From: Francisella adeliensis
GTDB taxonomy: Bacteria; Pseudomonadota; Gammaproteobacteria; Francisellales; Francisellaceae
Direction of reading: 5' to 3'
Length of the DNA: 64,000 nt
Assembly (NCBI RefSeq): GCF_003290445.1
Contig: NZ_CP021781.1
Location: forward strand, 372,001-436,000
The position numbers were made by a program, and so were the translations under genes. The notes beneath the pieces were generated by a model. That model saw only the letters and a program-made list of their open reading frames with translations. It was not told where the DNA came from and did no database searches. The stretch's first letter is position 1. Every line of letters begins with the position of its first letter. Shown piece by piece: positions 42,912 through 51,750 of this stretch.

Positions 42912-43808
42912 ATGTTTATGATTTTTTTAATGTTTGTGGTTTTTGTAACTATATTTTTACTAGCTTTTTCAGTCAATTTGGTTGAAACCCAGTCTGTGAA
43001 TATAGTTGAGCGATTTGGTAAATTCGTTCGTATCCAAAAGGCTGGTCTTAATTTTAAGATTCCTTTTATTGAAAGAGTTGCTGGTCGTGTGAGTTTAAGA
43101 ATACAGCAGTTAGATATAGTTGCTGAAACAAAAACTCGAGATAATGTTTTTGTGCATATGAAAGTTTCTGTACAGTTTCTAGTCGAAGAAGCGAAAGCTA
43201 CAGATGCTTTTTATAAGCTTACTAATGCAAGAGCTCAAATGGAATCATATGTTTTTGATGTTATTAGATCATCATTGCCACGCATGAGTTTAGATGATTC
43301 TTTTGAAAATAAAGATAGTATTGCGATGGACATAAAAAAAGAGTTATCTGAAGAGATGAGTAATTATGGCTATACTATTATTAAATCATTAGTCGTGGAT
43401 ATTAACCCTGAAGAAAATGTAAAACGCTCAATGAATGAGATTAATGCAGCTCAAAGACAACTTGAAGCGACTAAAGCAAAGGCTGAGGCAGATAAAATTG
43501 TTAAGATTAAAGAAGCCGAAGGTCAAAAAGAGTCAATGAAACTTTTAGGTGAAGGTATTGCTGAGCAAAGAAAAGCGATTGCTCGTGGTTTGCGTAAGTC
43601 TATAGAGGATGTGAAAGAGGGTGCCGAAGATGGTATGTCTAATGAATATGTATCTTCTCTTGTGATGATGTATCAGTATCTTGATACTCTTGAAAATATG
43701 ACTAAGAATGGTAAATCGAATGTTATATTTACACCAAATTCGCCGAAGGGCTTTAATAATCTGTCAACTGAGATGATTAGTGCTTTATCTGCTGCTAAAG
43801 AAATGTAG
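42912..43808 (+). CDS. SPFH/Band 7 membrane protein (QmcA-like)
   Basis: A 298-residue protein with one N-terminal membrane segment (residues 1-22) and the SPFH domain (VNIVERFGKFVRIQKAGLNF, then RVSLRIQQLDIVAETKTRDN). A charged coiled coil follows (INAAQRQLEATKAKAEADKI). These proteins form membrane microdomain scaffolds or regulate membrane proteases. It is of the stomatin/QmcA type rather than HflC or HflK, which come as a pair. It precedes trmD by 18 bases. Confidence 0.85.
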   Translation: MFMIFLMFVVFVTIFLLAFSVNLVETQSVNIVERFGKFVRIQKAGLNFKIPFIERVAGRVSLRIQQLDIVAETKTRDNVFVHMKVSVQFLVEEAKATDAFYKLTNARAQMESYVFDVIRSSLPRMSLDDSFENKDSIAMDIKKELSEEMSNYGYTIIKSLVVDINPEENVKRSMNEINAAQRQLEATKAKAEADKIVKIKEAEGQKESMKLLGEGIAEQRKAIARGLRKSIEDVKEGAEDGMSNEYVSSLVMMYQYLDTLENMTKNGKSNVIFTPNSPKGFNNLSTEMISALSAAKEM

Positions 43809-43826
43809 CTAATCATAGGTGATATA

Positions 43827-44588
43827 ATGAAATTTGGTATAGTATCTATTTTTCCTGAAATGTTTAAGGCTTTAGGTGATTTTGGCATTACATCTAGGGC
43901 ATTTAAGCGATCTAAAGTTTCGATGAGTTTTTTTAACCCTCGTAGTTATACTGCAGATAAGCATTCAACTGTCGATGATACTAGTTTTGGCGGTGGTGCT
44001 GGTATGGTAATGAAATATCAACCATTAGCAGATGCAATTACGGATGCAAAAAATACTTTAGGTTGTGATACAAAAGTAGTATACTTGTCACCTCAAGGTA
44101 GTGTCTTTAATCATGCTAAGGCTTTAGAGCTTTTGAAAAATGATTCTTTGATACTTCTTTGTGGTAGGTATGAAGGGGTTGATGAACGCTTAATAGAAGA
44201 TTATATAGATGAAGAAATTTCTGTCGGTGATTTTGTATTAAGTGGTGGTGAATTCCCTGCTATGTTAGTAATGGATAGCTTAATAAGGCTATTGCCAGAT
44301 GTGCTAGGTAACAAAGATTCTTTGATAGAAGATTCTTTTTATGATGGTCTTTTAGATTATCCGCATTATACAAAACCTGCTGTATTACCTAATGGTAAAT
44401 CAGTACCAGAAGTTTTGTTATCAGGCAACCATAAAAATATAGCAAAATGGAGGCGTAAACAAAAGTTAATAAGAACTTATGAGCGTCGTAAAGATTTAAT
44501 GAAGTGCCTATGCCTATCACCAGAAGATAAGCAATTATTGGAAGATAATAATAAAGATAAGGTAAGCACAAAAGGAGCAAAAAAATGA
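43827..44588 (+). CDS. trmD: tRNA (guanine-N1)-methyltransferase
   Basis: Methylates G37 of tRNAs for Leu, Pro and Arg, preventing frameshifts. It has 253 residues. The trefoil-knot SAM site shows [33 protein letters not shown] and [11 protein letters not shown]. The ribosome site AGGTGA precedes the ATG. It overlaps rplS by four bases. The usual partners rpsP and rimM are not in this window. Confidence 0.98.
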   Translation: MKFGIVSIFPEMFKALGDFGITSRAFKRSKVSMSFFNPRSYTADKHSTVDDTSFGGGAGMVMKYQPLADAITDAKNTLGCDTKVVYLSPQGSVFNHAKALELLKNDSLILLCGRYEGVDERLIEDYIDEEISVGDFVLSGGEFPAMLVMDSLIRLLPDVLGNKDSLIEDSFYDGLLDYPHYTKPAVLPNGKSVPEVLLSGNHKNIAKWRRKQKLIRTYERRKDLMKCLCLSPEDKQLLEDNNKDKVSTKGAKK

Positions 44589-44932
44589 AAAACAAATTTG
44601 TAGAATTAGTAGAAAAAGAGCAGTATAGAACAGATCTTCCAGAGTTTAATCCTGGTGATTCTATCACTGTAAATCTTTGGATTAGAGAAGGCGATAAGCA
44701 AAGAGTACAGGCTTTTAAAGGTTTTGTGTTAAGAAAAAGAAATCGTGGTCTTCATTCTGCATTTACTGTAAGAAAGATGTCTTCAGGTATGGGTGTTGAA
44801 AGAACATTCCAAACTCATTCTCCATTGATTGATAGCATCACTGTAGAGAAAAGAGCTGATGTTCGTAGAGCTAAGCTTTACTACATGCGTGGTCTTACTG
44901 GTAAGGCTGCTAGAATTAAAGAAAAAGTATAA
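44585..44932 (+). CDS. rplS: 50S ribosomal protein L19
   Basis: Large-subunit protein at the subunit interface. It has 115 residues. It contains [41 protein letters not shown] and the C-terminal [26 protein letters not shown] ribosome site within the trmD end; four-base overlap indicates coupled translation. Confidence 0.98.
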   Translation: MKNKFVELVEKEQYRTDLPEFNPGDSITVNLWIREGDKQRVQAFKGFVLRKRNRGLHSAFTVRKMSSGMGVERTFQTHSPLIDSITVEKRADVRRAKLYYMRGLTGKAARIKEKV

Positions 44933-44949
44933 TTCTAAGGTCTTAGAGG

Positions 44950-45828
44950 GTGTCTGCTCATATAGATACTTTTCTAGACAATCTTTGGCTTGAGCATGGT
45001 CTTAGTCAAAACACTATCTCATCTTATCGAACTGATCTTAAATTTTTACAAAAACACTATTCCAAACTAGAAGTATCTAGCCTTGGTTTTGATCAGTTGT
45101 ACGCTTTTATATCTTATCGTTCTCGTAAAGGCTATAGTGGTCGCTCTAATGCTCGCATGATATCAACTATGCGAAAATTTTATGGCTGGCTACTTGCTTC
45201 TAAAGAGATTTCTCAAGATCCAACTATTAAACTTACATTGCCAAAACTTGCGAAAAGTTTACCAAAAGATATGACAGAAGATGATATAGAAAAGCTTCTT
45301 CAAGCTCCTGACTTGACTGTAGATGTGGGTATTAGAGATAAAGCAATGCTAGAACTGATGTACGCAACAGGTCTACGAGTTAGTGAGTTGGTAGGCCTTA
45401 ATCTTGATGATATGGATACCAATATAGGTGTGATTCAAGTTATAGGTAAAGGGTCAAAAGAGCGGATAGTTCCTATTGGTGAGTATGCACATGAGTATTT
45501 GGAAAAATATTTGGCTGAGGTTCGTCCTAATCTTGTAACAGGATTTAAAGAACAGGCTGTATTTATTAGTAAGCATTTTAAGCGAATTACGCGACAGTCT
45601 TTTTGGCATCGCATAAAAAATTATGCTTTGGCAGCTGGAATAAGTACAGATATATCACCGCATACACTTCGCCATGCTTTTGCCACACATCTTTTAAATC
45701 ATGGTGCAGATTTGCGTTCTGTGCAAATGTTGTTGGGGCATAGTAGTGTATCTACAACGACAATCTATACACATATCTCACAAAATAGGCTCCAAAAAAT
45801 TTATCAAAAGCATCATCCGCGAGGCTAA
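44950..45828 (+). CDS. xerD: Tyrosine recombinase XerD-like
   Basis: Resolves chromosome dimers at dif with its partner. It has 292 residues. The N-terminal SAM-like core-binding domain (to about residue 105) is followed by the catalytic domain with Arg in ATGLRVSELVGL, HTLRHAFATHLL, LGHSSVSTTTIYTH and nucleophile Tyr273. GTG start, 17 bases after rplS. Length and context favour the housekeeping XerC/D type over an integrase. XerD is the better fit, but XerC cannot be excluded, and some bacteria use a single recombinase. Confidence 0.85.
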   Translation: MSAHIDTFLDNLWLEHGLSQNTISSYRTDLKFLQKHYSKLEVSSLGFDQLYAFISYRSRKGYSGRSNARMISTMRKFYGWLLASKEISQDPTIKLTLPKLAKSLPKDMTEDDIEKLLQAPDLTVDVGIRDKAMLELMYATGLRVSELVGLNLDDMDTNIGVIQVIGKGSKERIVPIGEYAHEYLEKYLAEVRPNLVTGFKEQAVFISKHFKRITRQSFWHRIKNYALAAGISTDISPHTLRHAFATHLLNHGADLRSVQMLLGHSSVSTTTIYTHISQNRLQKIYQKHHPRG

Positions 45829-45837
45829 TAAGAAAAT

Positions 45838-46164
45838 ATGAATATGGGTAAGTTTTATGCTTTTTCTAAGAGGATCGTTAAATTAAAGCCAGGAAAAAGG
45901 TTTTACTTGCTACATAGGTATTTTCGAAGAAAGTTATCAAGTCCTTTGCTTTCATTGATATCAATAATATTTTCTTGTGTAGCGCTTATTCTTGGGTTAA
46001 TTATGTTATTTATGCCAGGACCTGGATTATTTTTTATCTGCTTATCTCTCTTACCATTTGTAGCAATAAGTAATCGCTTTGCTAAGCTGCTAGATAAAGT
46101 AGAAATTGCTTTTAGGAAAAAGTTTGAAAAATATAAAGTAAATAAGAAAAAGCGTAGTAAATAA
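45838..46164 (+). CDS. Small PGPGW-type transmembrane protein
   Basis: A 108-residue protein with a strongly basic N-terminus (residues 1-38), two hydrophobic segments around the short loop MPGPGLFF, and a basic tail KYKVNKKKRSK. The PGPG turn between two helices is the mark of the uncharacterised PGPGW membrane family. It starts nine bases after xerD and may be read with it. Function unknown. Confidence 0.65.
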   Translation: MNMGKFYAFSKRIVKLKPGKRFYLLHRYFRRKLSSPLLSLISIIFSCVALILGLIMLFMPGPGLFFICLSLLPFVAISNRFAKLLDKVEIAFRKKFEKYKVNKKKRSK

Positions 46165-46277
46165 TCTTTTCTAGGAATTTTATGTCTGAAAAGTTTAAAC
46201 TAATGCATCAGAAAATTATTGTTGATATAATACCTATGAATTTCACATATCTTTTCTTATAAAAAATTGGAGTAAAA

Positions 46278-47123
46278 ATGAATATCCTAAGTGTAGATTA
46301 CTATGCAGAAAATGCAGCTAAAGATTTTACAACATCATTAAAAGAAACGGGTTTTGCTGTTTTAAAAACGCATCCAATTGACTGGAATCTTATTCAAACT
46401 GTTTACAAAGAATGGCAGGATTTTCTAAAGTCTGGTGAAGCTGATAAATATCTTTTTGATAAAGAGAATCAAGATGGATATTTTCCTAAAGATGTATCGG
46501 AAGTTGCTAAGGGTGAAAAGGTTAAAGATATCAAACATTTTTACCATTTGTACTTTCCTAATGGTAGATACCCTAATGAAGTTAGTAATGCCGCTAGAGA
46601 AATGTATCAAGCAATGATAGCACTTGGTGAAACGCTACTTGAGTGGATTGATGAGCATATGAATCCAGAGGTTGCCAGTAAACTATCACAAAGGCTTAAA
46701 GATACTTTATCTCCAGAAAATACACTGTTAAGAATACTTCATTATCCTGCTCTAGAAGGTGATGAAGAAGTTGGTGCGGTAAGAGCTGCAGCACATGAGG
46801 ATATAAACCTTATAACTTTGTTGCCTATAGCATCTTCACCAGGCTTACAGGTTTTATCTCCAGTAACAGACCAATGGTATGATGTGCCATGCGATAGTGA
46901 GTCTATAATTGTAAATATCGGTGATATGCTACAGGAAATGACTAATGGCGAATATATAGCGACTAAGCATAGAGTTGTTAAGCCAGAGAGCGAAACAAAA
47001 AATATTGATAGAGTATCTACACCATGTTTTATTCATGCAAAGTCTGAAACTTATTTGTCAGAAAAATACTCAACTGCAGAATTATTTTTAAATGAAAGAC
47101 TTAAAGAGTTGGGGTTAAAATAA
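46278..47123 (+). CDS. 2-oxoglutarate/Fe(II) oxygenase, isopenicillin N synthase-like
   Basis: A 281-residue non-haem iron oxygenase. The iron triad is His173 and Asp175 in AAHEDINLITLLP and His231 in ATKHRVVKP. The co-substrate motif is Arg245-Val-Ser. The N-terminal region is of the DIOX_N type. Family members hydroxylate or cyclise small molecules; this one does not resolve to a known reaction. Ribosome site GGAG. It is followed after six bases by a HAD phosphatase, so the pair may act on a common metabolite. Confidence 0.85.
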   Translation: MNILSVDYYAENAAKDFTTSLKETGFAVLKTHPIDWNLIQTVYKEWQDFLKSGEADKYLFDKENQDGYFPKDVSEVAKGEKVKDIKHFYHLYFPNGRYPNEVSNAAREMYQAMIALGETLLEWIDEHMNPEVASKLSQRLKDTLSPENTLLRILHYPALEGDEEVGAVRAAAHEDINLITLLPIASSPGLQVLSPVTDQWYDVPCDSESIIVNIGDMLQEMTNGEYIATKHRVVKPESETKNIDRVSTPCFIHAKSETYLSEKYSTAELFLNERLKELGLK

Positions 47124-47129
47124 GAAGAT

Positions 47130-47723
47130 ATGACTAAGCTTGAAGTTATTGATTATTATGAGAGTGGTGCTCATGAGCAAGAGATATCTTGCATCCTAGA
47201 ACAAGCTCGGGATATTGTGAATTCTGTGGATATATTAGAGAAAACTACTTTGATTTTAGATATCGATGAGACATCTTTGAATCATTATAAGGCTTTAAAA
47301 GAATATGGTTTCCCTCAAGGTGATAATCATAAAGTTTGGAATGAATGTATATTTGCAGATACGGGTACGCCAATTCAAGCTACTTTAGATTTCTATAAAT
47401 TTTGTTTAGACAAAGGGCTGAAAGTTTTTTTTGTAAGTGCGAGGGTTGCTGATAGCATTGATGTTACTAAATTAGCTCTAAAAGATGCAGGCTATACCCA
47501 GTTTGAAGATGTGTTTGTGTTTCCAAAAGAAATTGCTAATTACAATCCTGATCAGTTTACAAATTTCAAATCAGAACGACGAGCTTATATTGAATCTTTG
47601 GGATTTAAAATATTGATATCTGTAGGTGATCAGCCTTCAGACTTAATAGGTGGATTTACAAAATACACTTGCGAATTGACAAATTATCTTTATGGTAATA
47701 AGTCGGTTTTTGTTGATCGCTGA
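47130..47723 (+). CDS. HAD-superfamily acid phosphatase-like hydrolase
   Basis: A 197-residue protein with the HAD nucleophile motif LDIDETSLNHYK (Asp44 and Asp46), FVSARVADSID as motif II and a late VGDQPSDLIGG acidic motif. It fits the class B/lipoprotein e(P4) acid phosphatase branch, but it has no signal peptide or lipobox, so it should be cytoplasmic. Substrate unknown. Its last 34 bases overlap the end of the convergent LysR gene. Confidence 0.8.
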   Translation: MTKLEVIDYYESGAHEQEISCILEQARDIVNSVDILEKTTLILDIDETSLNHYKALKEYGFPQGDNHKVWNECIFADTGTPIQATLDFYKFCLDKGLKVFFVSARVADSIDVTKLALKDAGYTQFEDVFVFPKEIANYNPDQFTNFKSERRAYIESLGFKILISVGDQPSDLIGGFTKYTCELTNYLYGNKSVFVDR

Positions 47724-48613
47724 CTATTCAGTTTTAGTTCTTTAATGAAAAGCTTGACCTTTGATGGTACATATCTTTTACTTGGGTACAATGCATAAAC
47801 ACTTCTTTTCTCAATACTATAATCATTTAAGATGTGAATTAAACTTCCTTGCTTAAGTTCTTCCTCAACAGCAAATTTAGGCATCATTGCTATTCCTTGA
47901 TCTAAAAGTAGAGCTTTTTTAATTGCTTGTATACTGTCAATAGATAGTTTGCTATTCACTTTGATTAATTCTACCTTATTATCTTTTTTAAATTCCCAAA
48001 AGTCTTGGTTGTGTAGATTGTTATCAACAATTAATGATTGATCCAAAAGATCTGCTGGTATTTTTATGATTTTATTGGTTTTTAAATATTTAGCTGATGC
48101 ACAAGTAATCACATCGTTATCCATGAGTTTTACAGATATGAGGTTTAAGTCGCGATTCACAAAGTTCCCAGATCTAATTGCGACATCAAAACCTTCTGTG
48201 AACAAATCCATAACTTTATTGTTTAGGCATAAGTTGATGCTTATATCTGGATATTTATCTCTAAAACTACATATGCTAGGCATTAAATACATTTCAGTAA
48301 GTGAGCTAGGAGCTAGTACATTTAATGTGCCTATTAGGTTTTCTTTATCTTCATAAATTGAACTATTGATGTTCAAAATCTCATCAGCTAGTGGAACACA
48401 ACGATTATAATACGTTTGCCCAACTGATGTTAGACTAATAGATCTTGTTGTTCTATTTAGTAGCTGAGAATTTAAGTGTTTTTCTAGGTTTGCAATGTAG
48501 CGACTGACTAGAACTTTTGACAAGTTTAATCTTTTTGCTGCGGCAGTAAAGCTTTTCTCTTCTACCACGGCTCTAAATGCTTTAATGCATGTTAGTATAT
48601 CTATCATAATCAT
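47690..48613 (-). CDS. LysR-family transcription regulator
   Basis: A 307-residue regulator. The N-terminal winged helix-turn-helix is clear (FRAVVEEKSFTAAAKRLNLS, about residues 12-31), followed by the LysR linker and the periplasmic-binding-like effector domain (from about residue 90). It most resembles the CrgA/YafC-like subgroup. It is divergent from the NTF2-like gene at 48722 with 108 bases between them that contain dyads, which suggests that gene as a target. An alternative ATG lies two codons in. Effector unknown. Confidence 0.9.
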   Translation of the reverse strand: MIMIDILTCIKAFRAVVEEKSFTAAAKRLNLSKVLVSRYIANLEKHLNSQLLNRTTRSISLTSVGQTYYNRCVPLADEILNINSSIYEDKENLIGTLNVLAPSSLTEMYLMPSICSFRDKYPDISINLCLNNKVMDLFTEGFDVAIRSGNFVNRDLNLISVKLMDNDVITCASAKYLKTNKIIKIPADLLDQSLIVDNNLHNQDFWEFKKDNKVELIKVNSKLSIDSIQAIKKALLLDQGIAMMPKFAVEEELKQGSLIHILNDYSIEKRSVYALYPSKRYVPSKVKLFIKELKLNSQRSTKTDLLP

Positions 48614-48626
48614 TATTGTTTCATAA

Positions 48627-48699
48627 ATGTATACATTGTATCAACAGTGCGGGACATTGTTTACACAAAAGTACATGTTAATATTTCTCATGTAAACAA
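48627..48699. promoter_or_regulatory. Dyad sites between the LysR regulator and its divergent neighbour
   Basis: ATGTATACAT at 48627-48636 is a perfect 10-bp palindrome. TTGTTTAC (48657-48664) faces GTAAACAA (48692-48699), and inside them TACATG (48672-48677) faces CATGTA (48689-48694). Nested dyads in a LysR divergent region are probable operator sites. Confidence 0.5.
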
Positions 48700-48721
48700 A
48701 CAAGAACATGAGGAAATATAA

Positions 48722-49141
48722 ATGAGTGATAATTTGAGTAAAGTTAAAGAGTATTTTAAATATTGTGTTGATGGTAAGCAGACTAATTTAATACCCAAAT
48801 ATTTTCATGAAAATGTAGTGATACATCGCCCAGACTGTAGTGCACCTTTAATAGGTTTAGATATTTTTGAGAAATCATTAAGAGGATGTGTAACAGATCG
48901 TTATGAAACTATAAATACAACATTTCAAAAAGAAATTGTTTCTGGTAATGAAGTTGTTGTAGCATTAACTCATTTTGCAACAGGATCAAACACTTGGAAA
49001 GGCCATGAAGTTAGTGGGAAAGATGTTCAATGGACTAGTCTTACTTATTTTAAATTTGATAATGATGGATTTATTATAGAGGAAATAGTTGAAAGAAATG
49101 AGTTGGCAATGGCTGAACAATTAGGCATTTCAGTTATTTAG
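48722..49141 (+). CDS. NTF2/SnoaL-like cytoplasmic protein
   Basis: A 139-residue protein with no signal peptide. Its pattern matches the SnoaL-like polyketide-cyclase/NTF2 fold: LSKVKEYFKYCVDGKQTNLI at the N-terminus, IPKYFHENVVIHRP, and a C-terminal ISGKD/VQWTSLTYFKF-like strand pair (seen as SGKDVQWTSLTYFKF). Ribosome site GAGG. It is divergent from the LysR gene and is its likely target. It could isomerise or detoxify a small molecule. It does not closely resemble the secreted SnoaL-like protein at 42414. Confidence 0.75.
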   Translation: MSDNLSKVKEYFKYCVDGKQTNLIPKYFHENVVIHRPDCSAPLIGLDIFEKSLRGCVTDRYETINTTFQKEIVSGNEVVVALTHFATGSNTWKGHEVSGKDVQWTSLTYFKFDNDGFIIEEIVERNELAMAEQLGISVI

Positions 49142-49234
49142 ATACAGATATTTTCTATTTTCTTTAAAAGGAGCGATTATTTTTGGAAATTTTAAGAAAT
49201 TTGATCCAAAAGATGAAAGCAGCTCTTAAAGTCA

Positions 49235-50119
49235 TTAATAAACCGATTTTGATTTAAATATTAAGAAGTTACCTAAGAATATTAGTATGGCACAAATGAT
49301 TAGTAGTATTATGCTAATGCTTTGATCAAATAGTATAAATGCAAAAAGTGGTCCCCATATTATATATGTAATGTTTAGTGACATTGCTAAAGTAACATCT
49401 GAAAATTTAAATGCTTGCATATACGCAAGGTCAGCAACATAGCCAATAATACCAACAGCTGCCATTAGTAGTAAGACATTAACGCTAACAGTAGGAATTA
49501 TTATCAGGGTAAAGGGTAAGAAAATCACAATAGTCGATAACTTACGTAAAAATAAAAGGGTGTTTGGAGAGACGTCAGCATTTAAAACCATTTTATAAAT
49601 TACACCTTCTAATCCCCAAAATATAGCTGCAAGTATTGCAAAGGTTAAGCCTAGAAGACCATTTGCATGATCAAAAAGACCATTGTAAGCTGTAAGTGTA
49701 ATACCAACTACAACGATTAAAAACCCAGTGATTTTAAGTGAGCTGAGACTTTCTTTGAGGAAAATCCTAGCACCAATCATTCCAACTGCTGGGTAACAAG
49801 ATGAGATAATTATTGCCGTTCCTGTTGAGATGTCTCTAGTTGAAAGCATATACATTGTCATGGCTAAGCCACCTAAGAGAGGAATACAGCAGATGCTTAT
49901 AAACTGCCATAGCTTTAGATCTTTAGCTTTTTTTACTGATGATTTTGATACTACGCTAACAGTGGCAGCTACTCCTAAGTCATGAATTGATGTGAGCCAC
50001 ATTGATACTAAAAAAGTCATGGCTAGAAGTGTATGGATTTGTCCGGCTAGTGTATAGTCTAATCCCCAAAATACTCCTGACATTGTCCCAAATATGAAAG
50101 CTCGCTTTTTACATTGCAT
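49235..50119 (-). CDS. EamA-family (DMT) transporter
   Basis: A 294-residue inner-membrane protein with ten predicted membrane segments in two EamA halves, the second starting near residue 150 (LGLTFAILAAIFWGLEGVIYK). These drug/metabolite transporters export amino acids or small metabolites. It is alone on the minus strand; no substrate clue beyond the divergent betB gene upstream. Confidence 0.85.
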   Translation of the reverse strand: MQCKKRAFIFGTMSGVFWGLDYTLAGQIHTLLAMTFLVSMWLTSIHDLGVAATVSVVSKSSVKKAKDLKLWQFISICCIPLLGGLAMTMYMLSTRDISTGTAIIISSCYPAVGMIGARIFLKESLSSLKITGFLIVVVGITLTAYNGLFDHANGLLGLTFAILAAIFWGLEGVIYKMVLNADVSPNTLLFLRKLSTIVIFLPFTLIIIPTVSVNVLLLMAAVGIIGYVADLAYMQAFKFSDVTLAMSLNITYIIWGPLFAFILFDQSISIILLIICAILIFLGNFLIFKSKSVY

Positions 50120-50225
50120 ATATCTTTAACTGATTGTAGTAAATAATTTTAATTAGTAACGATAGAGCATATAATAGTAGTTTACAAGCTTATATAACAA
50201 TAAATATATATAGGTAGATATAGTA

Positions 50226-50254
50226 TTGATTTTTATATTTAGATTAATGATAAT
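50226..50254 (+). promoter_or_regulatory. Candidate promoter of betB-betA
   Basis: TTGATT (50226-50231), a 17-base spacer and GATAAT (50249-50254), 47 bases before the betB ATG. Confidence 0.4.
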
Positions 50255-50301
50255 CAAAGGTTGGTTATAGTGATAATAATAATGTTTATTGAGGGTTAAA
50301 G

Positions 50302-51750
50302 ATGAAGACTTATAAAAGTTTCATAAATGGTGAATTTATTGATAATAAATCAGGAAACACGTTTGATGTAGTAAATCCTGCTACTGGTGAAGTGATTTAC
50401 AAGATGCAAGAAGCTGATGATTTTGTAATTGATTTGGCAATAAAGTCATCTCAAGAAGCATTTAAAAAATGGTCATCCTTACCCCAGATAGAAAGAACAA
50501 GGCTGCTACAAAAAGTAGTAAATCATTTGCGTAAAAAAAATGATGAGTTAGCAAAAGTTGAGGTTTTAGATACAGGTAAGCCTTTACAAGAAGCTATAGA
50601 AGTAGATATTCAAACAGGTGCAGATGCTATTGAGTACTTTGCTAACCTTGCTCATAGTACTACAGGTATTCAACAGCAAGTAGGAGATGATTTTTTCTAT
50701 ACTCGTCGTGAGCCACTAGGTATAGCTTTAGGTATAGGGGCATGGAATTATCCACTACAGATTGCTTGTTGGAAAGCGGCACCTGCATTAGCTAGTGGTA
50801 ATGTGATGATATTTAAGCCATCAGAAGAGACTCCGCTAGGAGCAATAAAGCTTGCAGAAGTTTTCATCGAAGCGGGTGTGCCTGCAGGCGTGTTTAATGT
50901 GGTACAAGGTGCAGCTGAGGTTGGTAAGGCTTTAGTAAATGCTCCAGAGGTAGAAAAGGTTTCATTCACAGGTGAAGTTAGTACTGGTAAAAAAGTGATG
51001 TCAGCGGCAGCGGCAAGCTTAAAAGAAGTGACAATGGAGCTAGGTGGTAAATCACCGCTTATAGTATTTGAGGATGCAAATATCGATGAAGCTGTAACGG
51101 CTGCGATGCTTGGGAATTTCTACACACAAGGAGAGATTTGTACAAACTGTACGCGAGTGTTTGTCCATGAGACCGCTTATGAGCAGTTCATTGAAAAGCT
51201 AGTTAAGCGGACAAAAGAGAATATCATTGCTGGTGATACTCTTGATATAAATACAAATTTTGGAGCATTGATTAGTGAAAAGCATATGGAGCTAGTACTT
51301 CGCTATATCGAAATAGGTAAAAAAGAAGGTGCAAAACTTCTAACTGGTGGTCAAAGAATAAGTTCATTAAATGGTTACTTTATAGAGCCGACTATATTTG
51401 CTGATTGTACGGATGATATGACTATTGTTAAAGAAGAGATATTTGGTCCTGTGATGAGTATCTTAAAATTTAGTAGTGAAGATGAGGTTATTTCTCGTGC
51501 AAACGACACTAAGCTAGGCCTTGCTGCAGGGGTCTTTACAAATGATATTCGCAAAGCTCATAGAGTAATTCATCAGATAGAAGCAGGGATCTGCTGGATA
51601 AATGCGTATGGAGCTTCGCCAAGCGAGATGCCTGTGGGTGGTTATAAGTTATCTGGTGTGGGTCGTGAGAATGGTATAGAAGCATTAAACCATTATACTC
51701 AAACTAAATCTATATATGTGGGAATGGCAAAATTAGAAGGCCCATTTTAA
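50302..51750 (+). CDS. betB: Betaine aldehyde dehydrogenase
   Basis: NAD-dependent oxidation of betaine aldehyde to glycine betaine, a compatible solute. It has 482 residues, close to the usual 490. It shows the cofactor block [24 protein letters not shown], the catalytic ELGGKSP glutamate and [12 protein letters not shown], in which Cys is the nucleophile. The [24 protein letters not shown] block is BetB-like. Immediately followed by betA with no gap. Ribosome site GAGGG. Confidence 0.93.
   Translation: MKTYKSFINGEFIDNKSGNTFDVVNPATGEVIYKMQEADDFVIDLAIKSSQEAFKKWSSLPQIERTRLLQKVVNHLRKKNDELAKVEVLDTGKPLQEAIEVDIQTGADAIEYFANLAHSTTGIQQQVGDDFFYTRREPLGIALGIGAWNYPLQIACWKAAPALASGNVMIFKPSEETPLGAIKLAEVFIEAGVPAGVFNVVQGAAEVGKALVNAPEVEKVSFTGEVSTGKKVMSAAAASLKEVTMELGGKSPLIVFEDANIDEAVTAAMLGNFYTQGEICTNCTRVFVHETAYEQFIEKLVKRTKENIIAGDTLDINTNFGALISEKHMELVLRYIEIGKKEGAKLLTGGQRISSLNGYFIEPTIFADCTDDMTIVKEEIFGPVMSILKFSSEDEVISRANDTKLGLAAGVFTNDIRKAHRVIHQIEAGICWINAYGASPSEMPVGGYKLSGVGRENGIEALNHYTQTKSIYVGMAKLEGPF

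Noticed and set aside
44950-45828. Mobile-element integrase
   Set aside because: The tyrosine recombinase is housekeeping Xer length and sits behind rplS with no attachment repeats or phage genes.
46182-46262. A 26-codon frame with an AGGA ribosome site before the oxygenase gene
   Set aside because: The peptide shows no attenuator codon run and it overlaps a likely -10 box (46226-46231); not convincing without conservation.
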